DNA of 64,000 nucleotides from 0-14-3-00-62-12 sp034440555. Its GTDB lineage: Bacteria; Pseudomonadota; Gammaproteobacteria; Xanthomonadales; Ahniellaceae. The DNA lies in the NCBI GenBank assembly GCA_034440555.1, contig JAWXCG010000154.1:1-64000 (forward strand), given 5' to 3'. How positions within the stretch are numbered: position 1 is the first letter of the stretch; the number at the start of each line of letters is the position of its first letter. Shown here one piece after another: positions 52,035 through 59,469 of this stretch. Both the position numbers and the translations under genes were made by a program. The notes beneath the pieces were generated by a model. The model made no database searches, was not told where the DNA came from, and worked only from the letters and a program-made list of their open reading frames with translations.

Positions 52035-53393
52035 TCACTGCAGACATTCACGCAGAGCATTTGCAAACTTTGTGATGTCTTGCGCAGTTCTGCACTCGGT
52101 TGCGCAGACCAACAAGACGTCATCTGCACCTGGAAAGTGATCACCTACAGCGACACCGGCGAGCAGACCGCGCGATGCAAGCGCGTCGATCACAACGCGC
52201 GCTGGCTTGGACAGCTGCAGTGCGACCTCATGAAAGAAAACGCCGCTGTAGAGCTGTCGCACGCCGTCGATCGCACACAACGCATCGCGCAACTGACGGG
52301 TGTTGTGCGCTGACTGTGCGGCGACACGACGCAGGCCCTCGGCACCTACCATGGCCATATAGATGGTGGCTGCGGTGACCAACAGTCCCTGGTTGGTGCA
52401 GATGTTTGACGTGGCCTTGGCGCGACGAATGTGCTGCTCGCGTGCCTGCAAGGTCAGCGTGAATCCCTCGCGACCGTCGAGATCGGTGGTGCGGCCGACG
52501 ATGCGGCCGGGCATGTTGCGTACCAGTTCCAGCTTGCAACAAAAGAACCCGAAATACGGACCGCCCGAGGACATTGGTACACCCAGTGGCTGCCCATCGC
52601 CGCAGGCGATGTCGACTCCGGTTTGCCCCCATCGTCCGGGCGCCTTCAACACAGCGAGGGCAACCGGATTGACTACGGCGATCACCAGGGCGCCGCGCGC
52701 GTGTGCCCAGTCGGTCAATGCATCCACGTCTTCGAGCACGCCAAAATAGTTCGGCTGCGGAATCACCAGCGCGGTGAACTCAGGAAGCTCAAGTGCCGCC
52801 AGCACCTTGGGATCGACTTTGCCGGTGCCGGCATCGAACGCAACCTCAACCAGTTCAATCTGCTGTGTACCCAGGATGGTCTTCATTACCTTGCGGTAGG
52901 CCGGGTGCACAGTGCTGGGCACGACCACGCGTCGCGTTCCGCCCTTCTTGCGCGCGCGCTCTGCCATCAGCACGGCCTCAGCCAGTGCGCTGGCACCGTC
53001 GTACATCGAAGCGTTGGAAACATCCAGGCCGGTCAGCCGGGTCATCGCGGTCTGGAACTCGTAGATCAACTGCAGCGTGCCCTGACTGGCCTCAGCCTGA
53101 TATGGCGTGTAGGCTGAATAGAACTCGCCGCGCGTCACGATCGCCCACACCGCGGCGGGGATGTGATGGTCGTACGCACCAGCACCGGCAAAACAAAGCG
53201 GCACGCCATCCTGTGCAGCGCGCTCGCGCATCAGACGACCGACTTCCATCTCGTTGAGGCCAGCGGGCACACCAGCGAGTTCGCCTATGCGCAGGGACTC
53301 CGGGATCTCGTCGAACAAGTCGTCGATGCGCTTGGCACCGATCGCCTTGAGCATTGATTGAACATCGGATTCAGTATGCGGAACAAACGGCAT
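52035..53393 (-). CDS. gcvPA: Glycine dehydrogenase (decarboxylating) subunit 1
   Basis: N-terminal half of the split P-protein of the glycine cleavage system (452 residues; fused GcvP is about 960). It has MPFVPHTESDVQSMLKAIG, AGAYDHHIPAAVWAIVTRGEFYSAYTPYQAEASQGTLQLIYEFQTAMTRLTGLDVSNASMYDGASALAEAV, VIPQPNYFGVLEDV, the CGDGQPLGVPMSSGGPYFGFF block and the C-terminal RRAKATSNICTNQGLL region. The PLP-binding lysine is on subunit 2 (gcvPB), which is not next to it. The gene lies downstream of gcvH and gcvT on the same strand, 100 bases after gcvH. Confidence 0.95.
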   Translation of the reverse strand: MPFVPHTESDVQSMLKAIGAKRIDDLFDEIPESLRIGELAGVPAGLNEMEVGRLMRERAAQDGVPLCFAGAGAYDHHIPAAVWAIVTRGEFYSAYTPYQAEASQGTLQLIYEFQTAMTRLTGLDVSNASMYDGASALAEAVLMAERARKKGGTRRVVVPSTVHPAYRKVMKTILGTQQIELVEVAFDAGTGKVDPKVLAALELPEFTALVIPQPNYFGVLEDVDALTDWAHARGALVIAVVNPVALAVLKAPGRWGQTGVDIACGDGQPLGVPMSSGGPYFGFFCCKLELVRNMPGRIVGRTTDLDGREGFTLTLQAREQHIRRAKATSNICTNQGLLVTAATIYMAMVGAEGLRRVAAQSAHNTRQLRDALCAIDGVRQLYSGVFFHEVALQLSKPARVVIDALASRGLLAGVAVGDHFPGADDVLLVCATECRTAQDITKFANALRECLQ

Positions 53394-53447
53394 GTGCCAC
53401 TCCGGATTTGAAAGGGGCGCGCTGATACAGCCTGCGCTAATACGCAG

Positions 53448-53469
53448 CTGGCCGCGCGAAGGCGGCCAG
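53448..53469. repeat. Hairpin between gcvH and gcvPA
   Basis: CTGGCCGC-GCGAAG-GCGGCCAG is a perfect 8-bp stem in the 100-base gap. It may tune transcription or stability between gcvH and gcvPA. There is no U run. Confidence 0.4.
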
Positions 53470-53493
53470 CGCGGTCAACAATGGCGAGCGAGA

Positions 53494-53889
53494 TCAGTGC
53501 TCTTCGTTTTCCATCAGTTCAGCATAATCATCTGGAGACAGCAGATCGTCGAGCTCAGCCGGCTTGCTCGGCTTGATCACGAAGATCCAACCCTCGCCCC
53601 AGGCATCGCCGTTGATGATTTCGGGAGTGTCGCTGAGCGCCTCATTGATCGCCACTACGGTGCCCGAGATCGGACTGTAGACATCTGAGGCCGCTTTGAC
53701 CGACTCCACAACGGCGCCACCATTGCCGGCGTCGACGTGATCGCCAACTGTGGGCAACTCGACGTAGACCAGATCGCCAAGCTGCGCCTGGGCATGATCC
53801 GATATACCGACAGTGACGTTGCCATTGTCTTCGAGACGCGCCCACTCGTGGGACTTGAGGAACTTCAGATCACCTGGGATTTCGTTCAT
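53494..53889 (-). CDS. gcvH: Glycine cleavage system H protein
   Basis: The lipoyl carrier of the glycine cleavage complex, 131 residues. The lipoylation site is the Lys of AVVESVKAASDVYSPISG, and the hybrid motif with the C-terminal region WIFVIKPSKPAELDDLLSPDDYAELMENEEH is typical. The order gcvT-gcvH-gcvPA on one strand supports a shared operon, with gaps of 83 and 100 bases. Confidence 0.97.
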   Translation of the reverse strand: MNEIPGDLKFLKSHEWARLEDNGNVTVGISDHAQAQLGDLVYVELPTVGDHVDAGNGGAVVESVKAASDVYSPISGTVVAINEALSDTPEIINGDAWGEGWIFVIKPSKPAELDDLLSPDDYAELMENEEH

Positions 53890-53972
53890 GGCGATGCTCG
53901 CTGAGATGGATAGGACACGAATGGAAACAGGACACGGCGCGATTGTAACCGAGTGACGTATGGCCTGCGTGA

Positions 53973-55058
53973 TCAGATTCCCGCGCAGGGTTTGCCGTCT
54001 CGCACAAAGGGAAACTTCACCAGTCGCACCGGAACCTCGCGGCCGCGAATATCAACGCGGAGGTTTTCGTGCGCGCCCGCCGGAACGCGAGCAAACGCGA
54101 TCGACTTGCCCAGTGTCGGCGCGAACGAGCCGGAAAGGATCTCGCCTTCACCGCAGTCGGTGAGCACCCTCTGGCCATGGCGCAGCACGCCCTTGTCGTC
54201 CATCACCAGGCCAATCATTTCGCGTCGCACGCCTGCCTGCTGCGCTGCCAGCAAAGTGGCGCGCCCGATGAAGTCGCGATCAGAGTCCAGCGCCAGGGTC
54301 CAAGTCAGCGCCGCCTCGAGCGGCAGCACGCTCTCATCCATGTCCTGACCGTAGAGATTCATGCCTGCTTCCAGGCGCAGCGTATCGCGTGCACCGAGGC
54401 CCGCCGGCCGCACACCGGCATCCAACAGCCGCTGCCAGAAGGCTGCTGCGCCTTCTCCGGGCAGCATAATCTCGAAACCATCTTCACCGGTGTAACCCGT
54501 GCGCGCGACAAACATTCCGTCGATATCGGCGCCGGCGAACTTGCCCAGCTTCAGCGCCGCGGTAGCGCCGGCCGCAGACAGCAGGCCGGCGCACTTGGCA
54601 CGCGCATTCGGTCCCTGCACCGCAATCATGGCAAAATCGCTGCGCTCCTGCAGGGTGACGCCGAATACGCTGGCGTGGCGCGCCAGCCAATCGAGATCCT
54701 TGTCGCGCGTAGCGGCGTTGACCACCATGCGAAAAAACTGCTCATCGCGGAAATAGACGATCAGGTCGTCGATCACGCCACCCTGTTCATTGAGCATGCA
54801 GCTGTAAAGCGCTTTGCCTGCAGACTTCAGCTTGTCGATATTGTTGGCCAGCAGATAGCGCAGGAAATCGCGCACGCGCGCGCCGCGCAGATCCACCACG
54901 GTCATATGCGAAACATCGAACATGCCGGCATCGCGCCGCACCTGATGATGCTCGTCGATCTGCGATCCGTAGTTGATCGGCATGTCCCAGCCGCCAAAAT
55001 CCACCATACGTGCGCCGAGCGCGCGATGCGTTGCATTGAGTACAGTCTGCTGGGTCAT
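53973..55058 (-). CDS. gcvT: Glycine cleavage system T protein (aminomethyltransferase)
   Basis: Transfers the methylene group of glycine to tetrahydrofolate and releases ammonia. 361 residues. Conserved regions are MVDFGGWDMPINYGSQIDEHHQVRRDAGMFDVSHM, GVIDDLIVYF, YTGEDGFEIMLP and LGARDTLRLEAGMNLYGQDMDE, plus the C-terminal GEILSGSFAPTLGKSIAFARV. I searched the leader by eye for a glycine riboswitch and see none; a MITE (copy 6) lies about 150 bases upstream. Confidence 0.97.
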   Translation of the reverse strand: MTQQTVLNATHRALGARMVDFGGWDMPINYGSQIDEHHQVRRDAGMFDVSHMTVVDLRGARVRDFLRYLLANNIDKLKSAGKALYSCMLNEQGGVIDDLIVYFRDEQFFRMVVNAATRDKDLDWLARHASVFGVTLQERSDFAMIAVQGPNARAKCAGLLSAAGATAALKLGKFAGADIDGMFVARTGYTGEDGFEIMLPGEGAAAFWQRLLDAGVRPAGLGARDTLRLEAGMNLYGQDMDESVLPLEAALTWTLALDSDRDFIGRATLLAAQQAGVRREMIGLVMDDKGVLRHGQRVLTDCGEGEILSGSFAPTLGKSIAFARVPAGAHENLRVDIRGREVPVRLVKFPFVRDGKPCAGI

Positions 55059-55217
55059 AACGGGTTCCGAGAATTGGGATACGAAATTTGCGCGCGCGCA
55101 GCATAGCGAGCCGCCTCAGTGGTCGATAGCGGGCAGTGTTTGAGAGTTTCTGGTTGGGCTCGGCTGATCGGATCGATGGGTGCCGGCTCGGCCGGCGCCG
55201 AAGCGCCTCACTCCTAG

Positions 55218-55368
55218 GGAACCTCTGAACAAGTCCGGAGCCGCGATAGCCCCCTGAGTCAGGGGGCGAAAAACCGCAGGTTTTGACCAGCTCCACTGTT
55301 GAGAGCGGGGGTTTGGAAAGCAATAAGCAGTGCGGCGAAGACGAAGTGCAGACTTATTCAGACCTTCC
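55218..55368 (+). mobile_element. MITE-like repeat, copy 6 (long variant)
   Basis: The ends are GGAACCTCTGAACAAGTC and GACTTATTCAGACCTTCC, with CTAG (55214-55217) on the left and CTGG (55369-55372) on the right, a one-mismatch duplication. All four hairpin modules are present and it is a good type copy for the family. Its right end is read through by purK, whose last codons and TAA stop lie inside the element. Confidence 0.85.
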
Positions 55369-56502
55369 CTGGACGGGTGCCAGCAGTGCCAGTGCCGCCT
55401 CAACTTGGGGCATGCGATCAATCGCGCAGGCAACGCGTACCAATGCTGCGGCCAGCTGCGTCGGAGTTGCGGCAACCAAAGTGGCATGCCCGACTTTGCG
55501 ACCAACGCGCGCAGTTTTGCCGTAGTCGTGAAAATAGCCACGCGGCTCCGCCATTACCGGTTGGCGATCGGGAAGCTCGCCAATCCAGTTGAGCATCGCG
55601 GAGATGCCAAGGGTTGCCGTGCTGCCCAAGGGCAAGCCTGCCACCGCCCGCAGATGGTTGGCGAACTGGCTGCAGTCGGCGCCCTCGATCGTCCAGTGTC
55701 CTGAATTGTGCACGCGCGGCGCCATTTCATTGGCGAGCAGCTGACCATCGCGTTCGAAAAGCTCCAATGCGAACACACCAACATAGTCGAGACGATCAGC
55801 GAGCAGTTGTGCGAACTCGAATGCCTCGGCGGCAACCTCATCGCTGTTGGGCGCTGGCGCCAGACTGAGTGACAGTACGCCATCCGCATGCCAGTTTTGC
55901 GTCAGTGGATAGGCGCGGAACTCGCCATCCTGCGCACGCACTGCAACCACAGAAAGCTCGCGATCGAATGGTATGAAGGCTTCGAGAATCAACGGCGCGC
56001 GTCCAAGCGCCGCCCATGCCGCGGCGATGTCGTCGGCTGAGCGCAGACGGAACTGTCCTTTACCGTCATATCCGAGCCGGCGTGTTTTGAGGATGCACGG
56101 AAACCCGATCTCGGTGCAGGCCAAATCCAGGTCTTCGCGTGAATCCACAGCCCGGTATTCGGGCGTGGCCATGCCGAGTTCCTGGAAAAGTTGCTTCTCT
56201 TGCAGGCGATCCTGAGCCACCTCGAGCGCGTCGGGATTGGGATACACCGGCAGACGTTCGGCTAACCAGTGTGCCGAGTCTGCCGGCACGTTTTCGAAAT
56301 CAAATGTGACCACGTCCACCTCACTGGCGAAGCGCGCCAACGCGGCTGTGTCGTGATAGTCGGCCACGATCAGCGGCACGAACTGCGCCGCACAGGCATC
56401 CGGCGCTACATCCAGCGCAAGAAAACGCATGCCCAGCGGAGCACCGGAAAGAGCCAGCATGCGCGCCAATTGGCCTCCGCCCAAAATGCCGATCGTGGTC
56501 AT
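55354..56502 (-). CDS. purK: 5-(carboxyamino)imidazole ribonucleotide synthase
   Basis: ATP-grasp enzyme of purine synthesis: AIR + bicarbonate + ATP gives N5-CAIR. 382 residues. It begins MTTIGILGGGQLARMLALSGAPLGMRFLALD; the ATP-grasp core has TFDFENVPADSAHWLAERLPVYPNPDALEVAQDRLQEKQLFQELG, YDGKGQFRLRSADD, LILEAFIPFDRELSVV and NEMAPRVHNSGHWTIEGADCSQFANHLRAV. The last four residues (GRSE) and the stop come from MITE copy 6, so the native tail was replaced; the catalytic part is unaffected. Its start overlaps purE by ATGA. Confidence 0.96.
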   Translation of the reverse strand: MTTIGILGGGQLARMLALSGAPLGMRFLALDVAPDACAAQFVPLIVADYHDTAALARFASEVDVVTFDFENVPADSAHWLAERLPVYPNPDALEVAQDRLQEKQLFQELGMATPEYRAVDSREDLDLACTEIGFPCILKTRRLGYDGKGQFRLRSADDIAAAWAALGRAPLILEAFIPFDRELSVVAVRAQDGEFRAYPLTQNWHADGVLSLSLAPAPNSDEVAAEAFEFAQLLADRLDYVGVFALELFERDGQLLANEMAPRVHNSGHWTIEGADCSQFANHLRAVAGLPLGSTATLGISAMLNWIGELPDRQPVMAEPRGYFHDYGKTARVGRKVGHATLVAATPTQLAAALVRVACAIDRMPQVEAALALLAPVQGRSE

Positions 56503-56999
56503 GGCAGCCTCGGGTCTGATTTGCTGAGCACTTGCTCGGTCTGCAGCCGGCGGAATTCTTCCAACGCCGTCGCCACCCGGGTATCGCTCAATGCGAGTAT
56601 CGCAGCTGCCAACAATGCCGCATTGATCGCGCCTGCGGTACCGATAGCCAGAGTGCCCACCGGCACACCCGCTGGCATCTGCACCATCGACAATAGCGAA
56701 TCAACACCATTGAGCGCTCGCGACTGCACCGGAACGCCAAGCACCGGCAGCCGCGTCTTCGCGGACAACATTCCCGGCAGATGGGCAGCCCCGCCAGCGC
56801 CCGCGACGATCACCTTGATGCCGCGACCACTCGCCTGCTCGGCATAAGCAAACAGCAGGTCGGGCGTGCGATGCGCAGATACCACGCGCGCTTCGTGGCT
56901 GATGCCCAGGCGCTCCAGCGTGTCGACACAGTGCTTCAGCGTCTCCCAATCGGAACGCGAGCCCATCACAACGCCTACCTGCACAGTCGCTTCGCTCAT
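56499..56999 (-). CDS. purE: 5-(carboxyamino)imidazole ribonucleotide mutase
   Basis: Class I PurE, 166 residues, moves the carboxyl of N5-CAIR to give CAIR. It has VVMGSRSDWETLKHCVDTLERLGISHEARVVSAHRTPDLLFAYAEQA, VIVAGAGGAAHLPGMLSAKTRLPVLGVPVQSRALNGVDSLLSMVQMPAGVPVGTLAIG and INAALLAAAIL, including the SRSDW and SAHRTP catalytic motifs. GGAG five bases before ATG 56999 fixes the start; the open frame extends 51 codons upstream without similarity. Confidence 0.97.
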   Translation of the reverse strand: MSEATVQVGVVMGSRSDWETLKHCVDTLERLGISHEARVVSAHRTPDLLFAYAEQASGRGIKVIVAGAGGAAHLPGMLSAKTRLPVLGVPVQSRALNGVDSLLSMVQMPAGVPVGTLAIGTAGAINAALLAAAILALSDTRVATALEEFRRLQTEQVLSKSDPRLP

Positions 57000-57209
57000 A
57001 CTCGCTCCGAGTTCTACCGGGTTCTCGCGGTGGCCCGCACATCTCCCACCCATCCTACTGCGGCCATGATTCGCTCCGCACCCGCTGCACCGCGCAATGT
57101 CAGCAACCGCAGAGAAAACCCTTATCGGGATTCCCTTGCAACACCCCGACAATAAACATGCAGGCCGGTCGCTGCTATCTTAGCCGCTCACTCACTTTGC
57201 GTAGCTGTC

Positions 57210-57482
57210 ATGGCTCTGGATTCGCGCTTTCTCTCCATTCTTTGCTGCCCAGTCAGCAAAAGGCCATTGCTTGCGCTCGGCAAGGCCCGCACCGAGTTCG
57301 TCAACCAGGCGATCAGCCGCGGTGATGTGCAGTTCGTCACTGGCGCTGCGGTCACCCAGGCGATCCAAGAGGGTCTGATCAGCGACGACAGCAAAGTCAT
57401 CTACCGCGTCGATGATGGCATACCCGTGTTACTGCCAGACTCCGGTATAGGCACGACTCAGTTGCACGATTTTCCGCAATGA
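57210..57482 (+). CDS. Trm112-like small protein
   Basis: A 90-residue protein of the Trm112/YcaR family (UPF0434-like). It starts with LDSRFLSILCCPVSKRPLLAL and ends with VIYRVDDGIPVLLPDSGIG. Between them is an insertion of about 30 residues compared with 60-residue E. coli YcaR. Only one Cys pair is present, so zinc binding is doubtful. Some Trm112-like proteins stabilise methyltransferases; the partner here is unknown. Its stop overlaps the nadC start (ATGA). Confidence 0.85.
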   Translation: MALDSRFLSILCCPVSKRPLLALGKARTEFVNQAISRGDVQFVTGAAVTQAIQEGLISDDSKVIYRVDDGIPVLLPDSGIGTTQLHDFPQ

Positions 57483-58324
57483 AGTTTGTGCCGACTGCGG
57501 TGAGCGCCACGCTGGTGCGCGCCGATGTCGCGCGCGCGCTTGAAGAAGATCTCGGCGCCATCGACCTCACTGCACAGCTGTTACCCGCGTGGCACGATGG
57601 TCGGGCGCACATCATCACGCGCGAGGATGCGGTGCTTTGTGGCAGCGACTGGGCTGCGGCCGCGTTCCACGCGCTCGATAGTCAGTCCACGATTCGCTGG
57701 CACGCGGCGGACGGCGACGCGATCCGCGCCGGACAGACGCTATGCGAGATCAGTGGCAAGGCGCGCGCGATCGTCAGCGCCGAGCGCACGGCGCTCAACT
57801 TCTTGCAAACGCTCTGTGGAACCGCCACCGTTGCCCGGCGCTACGCCGATGCGGTCAAGGGCACGCGCACGCGCATACTGGATACGCGCAAGACCTTGCC
57901 CGGTCTGCGTGTTGCGCAGAAGTATGCGGTGCATTGCGGTGGCGCGAGCAATCACCGCGCTGGCCTGTTCGACGCCGTGCTGATCAAGGAAAACCATATC
58001 CGTGCGGCGGGTTCAATCGCTGCTGCCGTAGCCGCTGCGCGCGATATCGCACGCGGCCGCATGGTTGAAATCGAGGTGGAAAATCTCGCCGAATTCGAAC
58101 TTGCGCTGGCGGCACAGCCTGATCGCATCATGCTTGACGAGTTGTCGGCCGATGACATGCACACTGCGGTCGTGCTCAACGCAGGGCGCGTGCAATTGGA
58201 AATATCCGGAGGCGTTGCGTTCGAGCGGCTGTCGGAACTCGCAGCGATCGGCGTCGATTACATCTCGGTCGGTGCGCTGACCAAGCATGTGCGTGCGATC
58301 GATTTATCGCTGCGCATGCTGTAA
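57479..58324 (+). CDS. nadC: Nicotinate-nucleotide pyrophosphorylase (carboxylating)
   Basis: Makes nicotinate mononucleotide from quinolinate and PRPP in NAD synthesis. 281 residues. Signature regions are ALEEDLGAIDLTAQLL, SAERTALNFLQTLCGTATVARRYADAV, ILDTRKTLPGLRVAQKYAVHCGGASNHRAGLFDAVLIKENHI, VEIEVENLAEFELALA and LEISGGVAFERLSELAAIGVDYISVGALTKHVRAIDLSL. It is translated in overlap with the Trm112-like gene. A short GGCTCG/CGAGCC hairpin follows the stop. Confidence 0.97.
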   Translation: MKFVPTAVSATLVRADVARALEEDLGAIDLTAQLLPAWHDGRAHIITREDAVLCGSDWAAAAFHALDSQSTIRWHAADGDAIRAGQTLCEISGKARAIVSAERTALNFLQTLCGTATVARRYADAVKGTRTRILDTRKTLPGLRVAQKYAVHCGGASNHRAGLFDAVLIKENHIRAAGSIAAAVAAARDIARGRMVEIEVENLAEFELALAAQPDRIMLDELSADDMHTAVVLNAGRVQLEISGGVAFERLSELAAIGVDYISVGALTKHVRAIDLSLRML

Positions 58325-58401
58325 AGCCCGGCTCGCTGTACGTTGCCGAGCCACAACAGCGCAGCAAGCCTCGCTCTAGAACAGCTCCGATGCCTCGATG
58401 A

Positions 58402-59223
58402 TCAGAGGCTGATCACGCCCGCGGCAAACAACCCACCAACGACCAGTGCGGTCAGCACCGTGCCAATGATCACCCACTTGCCAATGCCACCCCCAGAAGT
58501 AGCCGGGGCCGCGGACACCGCGGTGCGTTTGGCGGTATCGGAAGCAGCAGCGATCTTCTGCATCTCCAACGCTGGCGACACCAGCATGAAGCGGACAGTA
58601 TCCAGGCGCAGCTCTTGCCCCGGCTTGAGCATACCGGTGTGAACGCGCTTGTTGTCAACGAAGGTACCGTTGGCCGAACCGATGTCTTCAACCGCAATCC
58701 CATCCGGCATCACTTGCAGCTTGGCGCGATGGCGCGAGACTTCGTCTGAGGGAATGCAGATATCGCAATCTGGCTGGCGACCAACAGTCATCGTGCCCTG
58801 CAGCGCGAAATTCTTGCCGAAGGTACTGCCCGATACGCCCCGCAAAATAAATTTGGGTAGGGCCTGACGCACCTTGGTGCGACCATCTTCAACATCCTCA
58901 GCGGCCGGCGGTCGGGTGATCGAGGGCATCGGCTTGTTCTTGTCGGAGGCGACGACGCGGGCGCCGATCTTTCCGAACAAGATGATGTCCCCCGGTTTGA
59001 TCGCGGAATCGCCGACCACTTGCTTGCCATTCAGCGCCACCGCATTGGCTGCGCTGGTGAGCCTGAGCGTGGCCCCACTCCCGCCCATGTGCACTTCACA
59101 ATGTTGCGGCGCGATACCCGCAGCCATCAGCACAACGTCTGCCCCGGCACCGCTGCCAATGTGCGTGATTCCCGGATTCAATTCGGCCGGGCCATGCTCG
59201 CCGTTGGGGAAAAGGAGTTTCAT
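58402..59223 (-). CDS. Tandem-FHA membrane protein
   Basis: A 273-residue protein with two forkhead-associated domains and a C-terminal membrane helix. FHA1 (about 20-95) is a degenerate copy (HIGSGAGADVVLM ... PQHCEVHMGG). FHA2 (about 120-215) has the phospho-Thr-binding pattern VGRQPDCDICIPSDEVSRHRAKLQ and GSANGTFVDNKRV. The helix is IGKWVIIGTVLTALVVGGLFAAGVI. FHA domains bind phosphothreonine, and the next upstream gene is a Ser/Thr kinase on the same strand, 247 bases away, so it is the natural partner. ATG 59223 has GGAG 11 bases upstream. Confidence 0.9.
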   Translation of the reverse strand: MKLLFPNGEHGPAELNPGITHIGSGAGADVVLMAAGIAPQHCEVHMGGSGATLRLTSAANAVALNGKQVVGDSAIKPGDIILFGKIGARVVASDKNKPMPSITRPPAAEDVEDGRTKVRQALPKFILRGVSGSTFGKNFALQGTMTVGRQPDCDICIPSDEVSRHRAKLQVMPDGIAVEDIGSANGTFVDNKRVHTGMLKPGQELRLDTVRFMLVSPALEMQKIAAASDTAKRTAVSAAPATSGGGIGKWVIIGTVLTALVVGGLFAAGVISL

Positions 59224-59469
59224 TGCGCTCGTCGCTCCAGAGTCTTGGTGTTTTCTCGCTGCCAATCATAGCGGAGCCGCGGCCAACGCATAGCCTCCCC
59301 GATCAAAGTACCGTGGTCACAGGACACTGTTTACTCTCTTCTGCCACCGGGAGAAGTCGATCCGCACGGCCGGATGCGGGCACGGGCTCGCCCGGGTCCC
59401 GGATAAAACCGCGAGCCAACGCGTCACCGCGCATTCACCTGCAAACGACAGGTTACACCGCAGGCGCGA

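Noticed and set aside
55059..55217. Possible glycine riboswitch ahead of gcvT
   Set aside because: The leader has none of the paired GGAGAG/CCGAAGGG-type elements and is mostly MITE and GC-rich spacer.
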